Shown: positions 1 through 13,023 of the stretch, piece after piece
Layout: each line of letters begins with the position of its first letter
Numbering within the stretch: the stretch's first letter is position 1
Source: Petrolisthes cinctipes
Taxonomy: Eukaryota; Arthropoda; Malacostraca; Decapoda; Porcellanidae
Length of the DNA: 64,000 bases
Direction of reading: 5' to 3'
Assembly (NCBI GenBank): GCA_033782935.1
Contig: JAWQEG010000474.1
Coordinates: 620,001-684,000 of the forward strand
Made by a program: the position numbers and the translations under genes
The notes under the pieces: generated by a model
What the model was told of the DNA's origin: nothing
The model's input: the letters and a program-made list of their open reading frames with translations, nothing else
Database searches by the model: none

Positions 1-1139
1 ACATGCTCAAAACATACTGAAAATCGATCTTTTAGGTGCACAAAAGTCGATATGTGCATGCATCTTCAGTACCCGTTTATATCTCAAATTCAGGCTCAAA
101 ACACCCGAAAATTCAATATTTTGGGGTCCCAGAAGCAATCTGTACATGCCTACTCAGTGTTAGAGTATTTTCAAAATACAGGCCCAAAACATGCTGAAAA
201 TCGATATTTTAGATGCCCAAAGTCAATATGTGCATGTATCTTCTGTACCCGTTTATATCTCAAATTCAGGCTCAAAACACCCGAAAATTCAATATTTTGG
301 GGTCTCAGAAGCAATCTGTACATGCCTACACAGTGCTAGAATATTTTCAAAATATAGGCTAAAAACATGCTGAAAATCGATATTTTAGGTGCCAAAAAAT
401 CGATATCTCAAATTCAGTCCCAAAACACCCGAAAATTCGATATTTAGAGGTCCCAGAAGGTATCTGTACATGCCTACTCCGTGTTAGAGTATTTTCAAAA
501 TACAGGCCAAAAACATACTGAAAATCGATCTTTTAGGTGCCCAAAAGTCGATATGTGCATGCATCTTCATTACCCGTTTATATCTCAAATTCAGGCTCAA
601 AACACCCGAAAATTCAATATTTTGGGGTCCCAGAAGCAATCTGTACATGCCTACTCAGTGTTAGAGTATTTTCAAAATACAGGCCCAAAACATGCTGAAA
701 ATCGATATTTTAGATGCCCAAAGTCAATATGTGCATGTATCTTCTGTACCCGTTTATATCTCAAATTCAGGCTCAAAACACCCGAAAATTCAATATTTTG
801 GAGTCCCAGAAGCAATCTGTACATGCCTACACAGTGCTAGAATATTTTCAAAATATAGGCTAAAAACATGCTAAAAATCGACGTTTTAGGTGCCAAAATA
901 TCGATATCTCAAATTCAGTCCCAAAACACCCGAAAATTCGATATTTAAAGGTCCCAGAAGGTATTTGTACATGCCTACTCCGTGTTAGAGTATTTTCAAA
1001 ATACAGGCCAAAAACATACTGAAAATCGATCTTTTAGGTGCCCAAAAGTTGATATGTGCATGCATCTTCTGTACCCGTTTATATCTCAAATTATGGCCCT
1101 AAACACCCGAAAATTCGATATTTTGGGGTCCCAGAAGCG

Positions 1140-3075
1140 ATCTGTACATGCCTACTCCGTGTTAGAGTATTTTCAAAATTCAGGCCCAAAACATGCTGAA
1201 AATCGATATTTTTGGTGCCCAAAGTCAATATGTGCATGTATCTTCTGTACCCGTTTATATCTCAAATTCAGGCTCAAAACACCCGAAAATTCAATATTTT
1301 GGGGTCCCAGAAGCAATCTGTACATGCCTACTCAGTGTTAGAGTATTTTCAAAATACAGGCCCAAAACATGCTGAAAATCGATATTTTAGATTCCCAAAG
1401 TCAATATGTGCATGTATCTTCTGTACCCGTTTATATTCAGGCTCAAAACACCCGAAAATTCAATATTTTGGGGTCCCAGAAGCAATCTGTACATGCCTAC
1501 ACAGTGCTAGAATATTTTCAAAATATAGGCTAAAAACATGCTAAAAATCGACATTTTAGGTGCCAAAAAATCGATATCTCAAATTCAGTCCCAAAACACC
1601 CGAAAATTCGATATTTAGAGGTCCCAGAAGGTATCTGTACATGCCTACTCCGTGTTAGAGTATTTTCAAAATACAAGCCAAAAACATATTGAAAATCGAT
1701 CTTTTAGGTGCCCAAAAGTCGATATGTGCATGCATCTTCTGTACCCGTTTATATCTCAAATTCTGGCCCTAAACACCCGAAAATTCGATATTTTGGGGTC
1801 CCAGAAGCGATCTGTACATGCCTACTCCGTGTTAGAGTATTTTCAAAATTCAGGCCCAAAACATGCTGAAAATCGATATTTTTGGTGCCCAAAGTCAATA
1901 TGTGCATGTATCTTCTGTACCCGTTTATATCTCAAATTCAGGCTCAAAACACCCGAAAATTCAATATTTTGGGGTCCCAGAAGCAATTTGTACAGTGCTA
2001 GAATATTTTCAAAATATAGGCTAAAAAGATGCTAAAAATCGATCTTTTAGGTGCCAAAAAGTCCCAAAACACCCGAAAATTCGATATTTAGGGGTCCCAG
2101 AAGCGATCTGTACATGCTTACTCCGTGTTAGAGTATTTTCAAAATACATGCTCAAAACAAACTGAAAATCGATCTTTTAGGTGCGCAAAAGTCGATATGT
2201 GCATGCATCTTCAGTACCCGTTTATATCTCAAATTCAGGCTCAAAACACCCTAAAATTCAATATTTTGGGGTCCCAGAAGCAATCTGTACATGCCTACTC
2301 AGTGTTAGAGTATTTTCAAAATACAGGCCAAAAACATGCTGAAAATCGATATTTTAGATGCCCAAAGTCAATATGTGCATGTATCTTCTGTACCCGTTTA
2401 TATCTCAAATTCAGGCTCAAAACACCCGAAAATTCAATATTTTGGGGCCCCAGAAGCGATCTGTACATGCCTACTCCGTGTTAGAGTATTTTCAAAATTC
2501 AGGCCCAAAACATGCTGAAAATCGATATTTTTCGTGCCCAAAGTCAATATGTACATGTATCTTCTGTACCCGTTTATATCTCAAATTCAGGCTCAAAACA
2601 CCCGAAAATTCAATATTTTGGGGTCCCAGAAGCAATCTGTATATGCCTACTCAGTGTTAGAGTATTTTCAAAATACAGGCCCAAAACATGCTGAAAATCG
2701 ATATTTTAGATTCCCAAAGTCAATATGTGCATGTATCTTCTGTACCCGTTTATATTCAGGCTCAAAACACCCGAAAATTCAATATTTTGGGGTCCCAGAA
2801 GCAATCTGTACATGCCTACACAGTGCTAGAATATTTTCAAAATATAGGCTAAAAACATGCTAAAAATCGACATTTTAGGTGCCAAAAAATCGATATCTCA
2901 TATTCAGTCCGAAAACACCCGAAAATTCGATATTTAGAGGTCCCAGAAGGTATCTGTACATGCCTACTCCGTGTTAGAGTATTTTCAAAATACAAGCCAA
3001 AAACATATTGAAAATCGATCTTTTAGGTGCCCAAAAGTCGATATGTGCATGCATCTTCTGTACCCGTTTATATCT
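1140..3075 (+). repeat. 1,319-bp tandem duplication
   Basis: Private variants repeat with offset 1,319: the 7-bp deletion giving TTTATATTCAGG (about 1431 and 2750), TAGATTCCCAAAG, and ATACAAGCCAAAAACATATTG (core ACAAGCCAAAAACATATT at about 1672 and 2991). The copies differ at a few bases, for example TTTTTGGTGCCC against TTTTTCGTGCCC at 1209/2528. The exact start is uncertain. A third relative of this block lies at about 13.9-14.4 kb and shares the GGGGCCCCAG and TTCGTGCCC variants with the second copy. Confidence 0.75.
2041..2075 (+). other. C2 monomer with extra 18-bp deletion
   Basis: AAAAAGTC joins directly to CCAAAACACC, so the 18 bp between two AGTC direct repeats are missing. The same lesion is seen near 11897 and 13196. 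With the 10-bp B2-C2 junction deletion it gives 473-bp trimers (1652-2124, 11488-11960, 12787-13259). Confidence 0.85.
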
Positions 3076-3972
3076 CAAATTATGACCCTAAACACCCGAA
3101 AATTCGATATTTTGGGGTCCCAGAAGCGATCTGTACATGCCTACTCCGTGTTAGAGTATTTTCAAAATTCAGGCCCAAAACATGCTAAAAATCGATATTT
3201 TTGGTGCCCAAAGTCAATATGTGCATGTATCTTCTGTACCCGTTTATATCTCAAATTTAGGCTCAAAACACCCGAAAATTCAATATTTTGGGGTCCCAGA
3301 AGCAATCTGTACATGCCTACACAGTGCTAGAATATTTTCAAAATATAGGCTAAAAACATGCTAAAAATCGATCTTTTAGGTGTCAAAAAGTCGATATCTC
3401 AAATTCAGTCCCAAACACCCGAAAATTCGATATTTAGGGGTCCCAGAAGCGATCTGTACATGCCTACTCCGTGTTAGAGTATTTTCAAAATACATGCTCA
3501 AAACATACTGAAAATCCATCTTTTAGGTGCACAAAAGTCGATATGTGCATGCATCTTCAGTACCCGTTTATATCTCAAATTCAGGCTCAAAACACCCGAA
3601 AATTCAATATTTTGGGGTCCCAGAAGCAATCTGTACATGCCTACTCAGTGTTAGAGTATTTTCAAAATACAGGCCCAAAACATGCTGAAAATCGATATTT
3701 TAGATGCCCAAAGTCAATATGTGCATGTATCTTCTGTACCCGTTTATATCTCAAATTCAGGATCAAAATACCCGAAAATTCAATTTTTTTGGTGTCCCAG
3801 AAGCAATATGTACATGCCTAGACAGTGCTGGAATATTTTCAAAATATAGGCTAAAAACATGCTAAAAATCGACATTTTAGGTGCCAAAAAATCGATATCT
3901 CAAATTCAGTCCCAAAACACCCGAAAATTCGATATTTAGAGGTCCCAGAAGGTATCTGTACATGCCTACTCC

Positions 3973-4650
3973 GTGTTAGAGTATTTTCAAAATACAGGCC
4001 AAAAACATACTGAAAATCGATCTTTTAGGTGCCCAAAAGTCGATATGTGCATGCATCTTCTGTACCCGTTTATATCTCAAATTCAGTCCCAAAACACCCG
4101 AAAATTCGATATTTTGGGGTCCCAGAAGCGATCTGTACATGCCTACTCCGTGTTAGAGTATTTTCAAAATACATGCTCAAAACATACTGAAAATCGATCT
4201 TTTAGGTGCACAAAAGTCGATATGTGCATGCATCTTCAGTACCCGTTTATATCTCAAATTCAGGCTCAAAACACCCGAAAATTCAATATTTTGGGGTCCC
4301 AGAAGCAATCTGTACATGCCTACTCAGTGTTAGAGTATTTTCAAAATACAGGCCCAAAACATGCTAAATATCGATATTTTAGATGCCCAAAGTCAATATG
4401 TGCATGTATCTTCTGTACCCGTTTATATCTCAAATTCAGGCTCAAAACACCCGAAAATTCAATATTTTGGGGTCCCAGAAGCAATCTGTACATGCCTACA
4501 CAGTGCTAGAATATTTTCAAAATATAGGCTAAAAACATGCTAAAAATCGACATTTTAGGTGCCAAAAAATCGATATCTCAAATTCAGTCCCAAAACACCC
4601 TAAAAATCGATATTTAGAGGTCCCAGAAGGTATCTGTACATGCCTACTCC
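3973..4650 (+). repeat. Four-monomer (678-bp) unit
   Basis: An A2-like monomer is followed by an A1 monomer, then B1 and C1. The extra monomer enters at the CCGTGTTAGAG boundary (4150), exactly one 177-bp step. It is an unequal-exchange product with an A2/A1 junction not found in the normal hexamer. Confidence 0.82.
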
Positions 4651-6959
4651 GTGTTAGAGTATTTTCAAAATACAGGCCAAAAACATACTGAAAATCGATC
4701 TTTCAGGTGCCCAAAAGTCGATATGTGCATGCATCTTCTGTACCCGTTTATATCTCAAATTATGGCCCTAAACACCCGAAAATTCGATATTTTGGAGTCC
4801 CAGAAGCGATCTGTACATGCCTACTCCGTGTTAGAGTATTTTCAAAATTCAGGCCCAAAACATGCTGAAAATCGATATTTTTGGTGCCCAAAGTCAATAT
4901 GTGCATGTATCTTCTGTACCCGTTTATATCTCAAATTCAGGCTCAAAACACCCGAAAATTCAATATTTTGGGGTCCCAGAAGCAATCTGTACAGTGCTAG
5001 AATATTTTCAAAATATAGGCTAAAAACATGCTAAAAATCGATCTTTTAGGTGCCAAAAAGTCGATATCTCAAATTCAGTCCCAAAACACCCGAAAATTCG
5101 ATATTTAGGGGTCCCAGAAGCGATCTGTACATGCCTACTCCGTGTTAGAGTATTTTCAAAATACATGCTCAAAACATACTGAAAATCGATCTTTTAGGTG
5201 CACAAAAGTCGATATGTGCATGCATCTTCAGTACCCGTTTATATCTCAAATTTAGGCTCAAAACACCCGAAAATTCAATATTTTGGGGTCCCAGAAGCAA
5301 TCTGTGCATGCCTACTCAGTGTTAGAGTATTTTCAAAATACAGGCCCAAAACATGCTGAAAATCAATATTTTAGATGCCCAAAGTCAATATGTGCATGTA
5401 TCTTCTGTACCCGTTTATATCTCAAATTCAGGCTCAAAACACCCGAAAATTCAATATTTTGGGGTCCCAGAAGCAATCTGTACATGCCTACACAGTGCTA
5501 GAATATTTTCAAAATATAGGCTAAAAACAAGCTAAAAATCGACATTTTAGGTGCCAAAAAATCGATATCTCAAATTCAGTCCCAAAACACCCGAAAATTC
5601 GATATTTAGAGGTCCCAGAAGGTATCTGTACATGCCTACTCCGTGTTAGAGTATTTTCAAAATACAGGCCAAAAACATACTGAAAATCGATCTTTTAGGT
5701 GCCCAAAAGTCGATATGTGCATGCATCTTCTGTACCCGCTTATATCTCAAATTCAGGCTCAAAACACCCGAAAATTCAATATTTTGGGGTCCCAGAAGCA
5801 ATCTGTACATGCCTACACAGTGCTAGAATATTTTCAAAATATAGGCTAAAAACATGCTGAAAATCGATATTTTAGGTGCCAAAAAATCGATATCTCAAAT
5901 TCAGTCCCAAAACACCCAAAAATTCGATATTTAGAGGTCCCAGAAGGTATCTGTACATGCCTACTCCGTGGTAGAGTATTTTCAAAATACAGGCTAAAAA
6001 CATACTGAAAATCGATCTTTTAGGTGCCCAAAAGTCGATATGTGCATGCATCTTCTGTACCCGTTTATATCTCAAATTCTGGCTCTAAACACCCGAAAAT
6101 TCGATATTTTGGGGTCCCAGAAGCGATCTGTACATGCCTACTCCGTGTTAGAGTATTTTCAAAATTCAGGCCCAAAACATGCTGAAAATCGATATTTTTG
6201 GTGCCCAAAGTCAATATGTGCATGTATCTTCTGTACCCGTTCATATCTCAAATTCAGGCTCAAAACACCCGAAAATTCAATATTTTGGGGTCCCAGAAGC
6301 AATCTGTACAGTGCTAGAATATTTTAAAATTATAGGCTAAAAACATGCTAATAATCGATATTATAGGTGCCAAAAAATCGATATCTCAAATTCAGTCCCA
6401 AAACACCCGAAAATTCGATATTTAGGGGTCCCAGAAGCGATCTGTACATGCCTACTCCGTGTTAGAGTATTTTCAAAATACATGCTCAAAACATACTGAA
6501 AATCGATCTTTTAGGTGCCCAAAAGTCGATATGTGCATGCATCTTCTGTACCCGTTTATATCTCAAATTCTGGCTCTAAACACTCGAAAATTCGATATTT
6601 TGGGGTCCCAGAAGCGATCTGTACATGCCTACTCCGTGTTAGAGTATTTTCAAAATTCAGGCCCAAAACATGCTGAAAATCGATATTTTTGGTGCCCAAA
6701 GTCAATATGTGCATGTATCTTCTGTACCCGTTTATATCTCAAATTCAGGCTCACAACACCCGAAAATTCAATATTTTGGGGTCCCAGAAGCAATCTGTAC
6801 ATGCCTACCCAGTGCTAGAATATTTTCAAAATATAGGCTAAAAACATGCTAAAAATCGATCTTTTTGGTACCAAAAAGTCAATATCTCAAATTCAATCCC
6901 AAAACACCCGAAAATTCGATATTTAGGGGTCTCAGAAGCGATCTGTACATGCCTACTCC

Positions 6960-7814
6960 GTGTTAGAGTATTTTCAAAATACATGCTCAAAACATACTGA
7001 AAATCGATCTTTTAGGTGCCCTAAAGTCGATATGTGCATGCATCTTCAGTACCCGTTTATATCTCAAATTCAGGCTAAAAACACCCTAAAATTCAATATT
7101 TTGGGGTCCCAGAAGCAATCTGTACATGTCTACTCCGTGTTAGAGTATTTTCAAAATACAGGCCAAAAACATACTGAAAATCGATCTTTTAGGTGCCCAA
7201 AAGTCGATATGTGCATGCATCTTCTGTACCCGTTTATATCTCAAATTCTGTCCCTAAACACCCGAAAATTCGATATTTTGGGGTCCCAGAAGCGATCAGT
7301 ACATGCCTACTCCGTGTTAGAGTATTTTCAAAATTCAGGCCCAAAACATGCTGAAAATCGATCTTTTAGGTGCACAAAAGTCGATATGTGCATGCATCTT
7401 CTGTACCCGTTTATATCTCAAATTCAGGCTCAAAACACCCGAAAATTCGATATTTTGGGGTCCCAGAAGCGATCTGTACATGCCTACTCCGTGTTAGAGT
7501 ATTTTCAAAATACAGGCCCAAAACATGCTGAAAATCGAAATTTTAGGTGCCCAAAGTCAATATGTGCATGTATCTTCTGTACCCGTTTATATCTCAAATT
7601 CAGGCTCAAAACAACCGAAAATTCAATATTTTGGGGTCCCAGAAGCAATCTGTACATGCTTACTCAGTGCTAGAATATTTTCAAAATATAGGCTAAAAAC
7701 ATGCTAAAAATCGATCTTTTAGGTGCCAAAAAGTCGATATCTCAAGTTCAGTCCCAAGACACCCGAAAATTCGATATTTAGGGGTCCCAGAAGCAATCTG
7801 TACATGCCTACTCC
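6960..7814 (+). repeat. Five-monomer (855-bp) unit, first copy
   Basis: Four full-length monomers precede one C monomer instead of the usual two, adding 354 bp to the trimer. The extra monomers are mosaics of A1, A2 and B types, as expected from unequal exchange in register by whole monomers. An open frame of 237 codons (6960-7673) runs across it only because each inserted monomer is 177 bp. Confidence 0.8.
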
Positions 7815-8449
7815 GTGTTAGAGTATTTTCAAAATACATGCTCAAAACATACTGAAAATCGATCTTTTAGGTGCCCAAAAGTCGATATGTGCATGCATCT
7901 TCAGTACCCGTTTATATCTCAAATTCAGGCTCAAAACACCCGAAAATTTGATATTTAGGGGTCCCAGAAGCGATCTGTACATGCCTACTCCGTGTTAGAG
8001 TATTTTCAAAATACATGCTCAAAACATACTGAAAATCGATCTTTTAGGTGCACAAAAGTCGATATGTGCATGCATCTTCAGTACCCGTTTATATCTCAAA
8101 TTCAGGCTTAAAACACCTGAAAATTCAATATTTTGGGGTCCCAGAAGCAATCTGTACATGCCTACTCAGTGTTAGAGTATTTTCAAAATACAGGCCCAAA
8201 ACATGCTGAAAATCGATATTTTAGATTCCCAAAGTCAATATGTGCATGTATCTTCTGAACCCGTTTATATCTCAAATTCAGGCTCAAAACACCCGAAAAT
8301 TCAATATTTTGAGGTCTCAGAAGCAATCTGTACATGCCTACACAGTGCTAGAATATTTTCAAAATATAGGCTAAAAACATGCTAAAAATCGACATTTTAG
8401 GTGCCAAAAAATCGATATCTCAAATTCAGTCCCAAAACACCCGAAAATT

Positions 8450-9230
8450 CGATATTTAGGGGTCCCAGAAGCGATCTGTACATGCCTACTCCGTGTTAGA
8501 GTATTTTCAAAATACATGCTCAAAACATACTGAAAATCGATCTTTTAGGTGCACAAAAGTCGATATGTGCATGCATCTTCAGTACCCGTTTATATCTCAA
8601 ATTCAGGCTCAAAACACCCGAAAATTCAATATTTTGGGGTCATAGAAGCAATCTGTACATGCTTACTCAGTGTTAGAGTATTTTCAAAATACAGGCCCAA
8701 AACATGCTGAAAATCGATATTTTAGATGCCCAAAGTCAATATGTGCATGTATCTTCTGTACCCGTTTATATCTCAAATTCAGGCTCAAAACACCCGAAAA
8801 TTCAATATTTTGGGGTCCCAGAAGCAATCTGTACATGCCTACACTGTGCTAGAATATTTTCAAAATATAGGCTAAAAACATGCTAAAAATCGACATTTTA
8901 GGTGCCAAAATATCGATATCTCAAATTCAGTCCCAAAACACCCGAAAATTCGATATTTAGAGGTCCCAGAAGGTATTTGTACATGCCTACTCCGTGTTAG
9001 AGTATTTTCAAAATACAGGCAAAAAACATAAAGAAAATCGATCTTTTAGGTGCACAAAAGTCGATATGTGCATGCATCTTCTGTACCCGTTTATATCTCA
9101 AATTATGGCCCTAAACACCCGAAAATTCGATATTTTGGGGTCCCAGAAGCGATCTGTACATGCCTACTCCGTGTTAGAGTATTTTCAAAATTCAGGCCCA
9201 AAACATGCTGAAAATCGATATTTTTGGTGC
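8450..9230 (+). repeat. Block paired with 12.24-13.02 kb (offset ~3,793)
   Basis: Shared rare variants are CCTACACTGTGCTAG (about 8840 and 12632), ATACAGGCAAAAAACATA (about 9013 and 12806) and GTATTTGTACATGCC (about 8973 and 12766). The partner sequence carries a one-base insertion in the C monomer (AAATTATCG against AAATATCG). The pair is not adjacent, so it reflects conversion or a later-interrupted duplication. Confidence 0.65.
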
Positions 9231-9247
9231 CCAAATTGGTGCTCAAA
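9231..9247 (+). other. Deletion with 6-bp templated filler in a B2 monomer
   Basis: The expected continuation after CCCAAA is replaced: 37 bp (from GTCAATATG through TTTATAT) are gone and TTGGTG (9236-9241) stands in their place before CTCAAATTC. The same TTGGTG occurs 12 bp upstream at 9224-9229. Filler copied from adjacent sequence is a known signature of polymerase-theta type end joining or template switching. It is seen only once in the window. Confidence 0.8.
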
Positions 9248-9954
9248 TTCAGGCTCAAAACACCCGAAAATTCAATATTTTGGGGTCCCAGAAGCAATCT
9301 GTACAGTGCTAGAATATTTTCAAAATATAGGCTAAAAACATGCTAAAAATCGATCTTTTAGGTGCCAAAAAGTCGATATCTCAAATTCAGTCCCAAAACA
9401 CCCGAAAATTCGATATTTAGGGGTCCCAGAAGCGATCTGTACATGCCTACTCCGTGTTAGAGTATTTTCAAAATACATGCTCAAAACATACTGAAAATCG
9501 ATCTTTTAGGTGCCCAAAAGTCGATATGTGCATGCATCTTCTGTACCCGTTTATATCTCAAATTCTGGCTATAAACACTCGAAAATTCGATATTTTGGGG
9601 TCCCAGAAGCGATCTGTACATGCCTACTCCGTGTTAGAGTATTTTCAAAATTCAGGCCCAAAACATGCTGAAAATCGATATTTTTGGTGCCCAAAGTCAA
9701 TATGTGCATGTATCTTCTGTACCCGTTTATATCTCAAATTCAGGCTCAAAATACCCGAAAATTCAATATTTTGGGGTCCCAGAAGCAATCTGTACATGCC
9801 TACCCAGTGCTAGAATATTTTCAAAATATAGGCTAAAAACATGCTAAAAATCGATCTTTTTGGTGCCAAAAAGTCGATATCTCAAATTCAATCCCAAAAC
9901 ACCCGAAAATTCGAAATTTAGGGGTCTCAGAAGCGATCTGTACATGCCTACTCC

Positions 9955-10809
9955 GTGTTAGAGTATTTTCAAAATACATGCTCAAAACATACTGAAAATC
10001 GATCTTTTAGGTGCCCTAAAGTCGATATGTGCATGCATCTTCAGTACCCGTTTATATCTCAAATTCAGGCTCAAAACACCCTAAAATTCAATATTTTGGG
10101 GTCCCAGAAGCAATCTGTACATGTCTACTCCGTGTTAGAGTATTTTCAAAATACAGGCCAAAAACATACTGAAAATCGATCTTTTAGGTGCCCAAAAGTC
10201 GATATGTGCATGCATCTTCTGTACCCGTTTATATCTCAAATTCTGGCCCTAAACACCCGAAAATTCGATATTTTGGGGTCCCAGAAGCGATCAGTACATG
10301 CCTACTCCGTGTTAGAGTATTTTCAAAATTCAGGCCCAAAACATGCTGAAAATCGATCTTTTAGGTGCACAAAAGTCGATATGTGCATGCATCTTCAGTA
10401 CCCGTTTATATCTCAAATTCAGGCTCAAAACACCCGAAAATTCGATATTTTGGGGTCCCAGAAGCGATCTGTACATGCCTACTCCGTGTTAGAGTATTTT
10501 CAAAATACAGGCCCAAAACATGCTGAAAATCGAAATTTTAGGTGCCCAAAGTCAATATGTGCATGTATCTTCTGTACCCGTTTATATCTCAAATTCAGGC
10601 TCAAAACAACCGAAAATTCAATATTTTGGGGTCCCAGAAGCAATCTGTACATGCCTACTCAGTGCTAGAATATTTTCAAAATATAGGCTAAAAACATGCT
10701 AAAAATCGATCTTTTAGGTGCCAAAAAGTCGATATCTCAAGTTCAGTCCCAAAACACCCGAAAATTCGATATTTAGGGGTCCCAGAAGCAATCTGTACAT
10801 GCCTACTCC
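9955..10809 (+). repeat. Five-monomer (855-bp) unit, second copy
   Basis: This is the duplicate of the unit 2,995 bp upstream, with the same monomer order. A single extra 177-bp monomer follows at 10810-10986. Copy differences include CTGGCCC here against CTGTCCC upstream and CTCAAAACACC here against CTAAAAACACC upstream. Confidence 0.8.
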
Positions 10810-12239
10810 GTGTTAGAGTATTTTCAAAATACATGCTCAAAACATACTGAAAATCGATCTTTTAGGTGCACAAAAGTCGATATGTGCATGCATCTTCAGT
10901 ACCCGTTTATATCTCAAATTCAGGCTCAAAACACCCGAAAATTTGATATTTAGGGGTCCCAGAAGCGATCTGTACATGCCTACTCCGTGTTAGAGTATTT
11001 TCAAAATACAGGCCAAAAACATACTGAAAATCGATCTTTTAGGTGCCCAAAAGTCGATATGTGCATGCATCTTCAGTACCCGTTTATATCTCAAATTCAG
11101 GCTCAAAACACCCGAAAATTCAATATTTTGGGGTCCCAGAAGCAATCTGTACATGCCTACTCAGTGTTAGAGTATTTTCAAAATACAGGCCAAAAACATG
11201 CTGAAAATCGATATTTTAGATGCCCAAAGTCAATATGTGCATGTATCTTCTGTACCCGTTTATATCTCAAATTCAGGCTCAAAACACCCGAAAATTCAAT
11301 ATTTTGGGGTCCCAGAAGCAATCTGTACATGCCTACACAGTGCTAGAATATTTTCAAAATATAGGCTAAAAACATGCTAAAAATCGACATTTTAGGTGCC
11401 AAAAAATCGATATCTCAAATTCAGTCCCAAAACACCCGAAAATTCGATATTTAGAGGTCCCAGAAGGTATTTGTACATGCCTACTCCGTGGTAGAGTATT
11501 TTCAAAATACAGGCCAAAAACATACTGAAAATCGATCTTTTAGGTGCCCAAAAGTCGATATGTGCATGCATCTTCTGTACCCGTTTATATCTCAAATTCT
11601 GGCCCTAAACACCCGAAAATTCGATATTTTGGGGTCCCAGAAGCGATCTGTACATGCCTACTCCGTGTTAGAGTATTTTCAAAATTCAGGCCCAAAACAT
11701 GCTGAAAATCGATATTTTTGGTGCCCAAAGTCAATATGTGCATGTATCTTCTGTACCCGTTTATATCTCAAATTCAGGTTCAAAACACCCGAAAATTCAA
11801 TATTTTGGGGTCCCAGAAGCAATCTGTACAGTGCTAGAATATTTTCAAAAAAAAGGCTAAAAACATGCTAAAAATCGATCTTTTAGGTGCCAAAAAGTCC
11901 CAAAACACCCGAAAATTCGATATTTAGGGGTCCCAGAAGCGATCTGTACATGCTTACTCCGTGTTAGAGTATTTTCATAATACATGCTCAAAACATACTG
12001 AAAATCGATCTTTTAGGTGCACAAAAGTCGATATGTGCATGCATCTTCAGTACCCGTTTATATCTCAAATTCAGGCTCAAAACACCCGAAAATTCAATAT
12101 TTTGGGGTCCCAGAAGCAATCTGTACATGCCTACTCAGTGCTAGAATATTTTCAAAATATAGGCTAAAAACATGCTAAAAATCGATCTTTTAGGTGCCAA
12201 AAAGTCGATATCTCAAATTCAGTCCCAAAACACCCGAAA

Positions 12240-13023
12240 ATTCGATATTTAGGGGTCCCAGAAGCGATCTGTACATGCCTACTCCGTGTTAGAGTATTTT
12301 CAAAATACATGCTCAAAACATACTGAAAATCGATCTTTTAGGTGCACAAAAGTCGATATGTGCATGCATCTTCAGTACCCGTTTATATCTCAAATTCAGG
12401 CTCAAAACACCCGAAAATTCAATATTTTGGGGTCCCAGAAGCAATCTGTACATGCTTACTCAGTGTTAGAGTATTTTCAAAATACAGGCCCAAAACATGC
12501 TGAAAATCGATATTTTAGATGCCCAAAGTCAATATGTGCATGTATCTTCTGTACCCGTTTATATCTCAAATTCAGGCTCAAAACACCCGAAAATTCAATA
12601 TTTTGGGGTCCCAGAAGCAATCTGTACATGCCTACACTGTGCTAGAATATTTTCATAATATAGGCTAAAAACATGCTAAAAATCGACATTTTAGGTGCCA
12701 AATTATCGATATCTCAAATTCAGTCCCAAAACACCCGAAAATTCGATATTTAGAGGTCCCAGAAGGTATTTGTACATGCCTACTCCGTGTTAGAGTATTT
12801 TCAAAATACAGGCAAAAAACATACTGAAAATCGATCTTTTAGGTGCACAAAAGTCGATATGTGCATGCATCTTCTATACCCGTTTATATCTCAAATTATT
12901 GCCCTAAACACCCGAAAATTCGATATTTTGGGGTCCCAGAAGCTATCTGTACATGCCTACTCCGTGTTAGAGTATTTTCAAAATTCAGGCCCAAAACATG
13001 CTGAAAATCGATATTTTTGGTGC
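12240..13023 (+). repeat. Block paired with 8.45-9.23 kb
   Basis: This is the partner of the upstream block, sharing the CCTACACTGTGCTAG and ACAGGCAAAAAACATA variants. Unlike its partner it keeps the full B2 monomer, so the 31-bp net loss near 9236 arose in the other copy after they separated. Confidence 0.65.

Larger units (their letters stand above)
6385..11005 (+). repeat. 2,995-bp tandem duplication with five-monomer units
   Basis: Copy one spans about 6385-9379. The second copy is recognisable from about 9380 to 11005. Shared private markers at offset 2,995 include AGCGATCAGTACATGCC (7291/10286), AATCGAAATTTTAGG (about 7533/10528), AAACAACCGAAAATTC (about 7611/10606) and GAAAATTTGATATTTAGG (about 7944/10939). 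Each copy contains an 855-bp unit with four full-length monomers before the C monomer (6960-7814 and 9955-10809). Confidence 0.8.

Noticed and set aside
5872..6075. Minus-strand open frames (also near 11392, 15300, 26365, 30116, 56278)
   Set aside because: They are chance stop-free stretches over C-A junctions of the same satellite, with no start context, family resemblance or conservation.
6960..7673. 237-codon open frame and about 200 similar frames of 60-178 codons
   Set aside because: They repeat the same peptide, depend on GTG starts at monomer edges, change residues at class-specific sites, and are broken by the 176-bp and 148-bp monomers. They follow from the repeat period.
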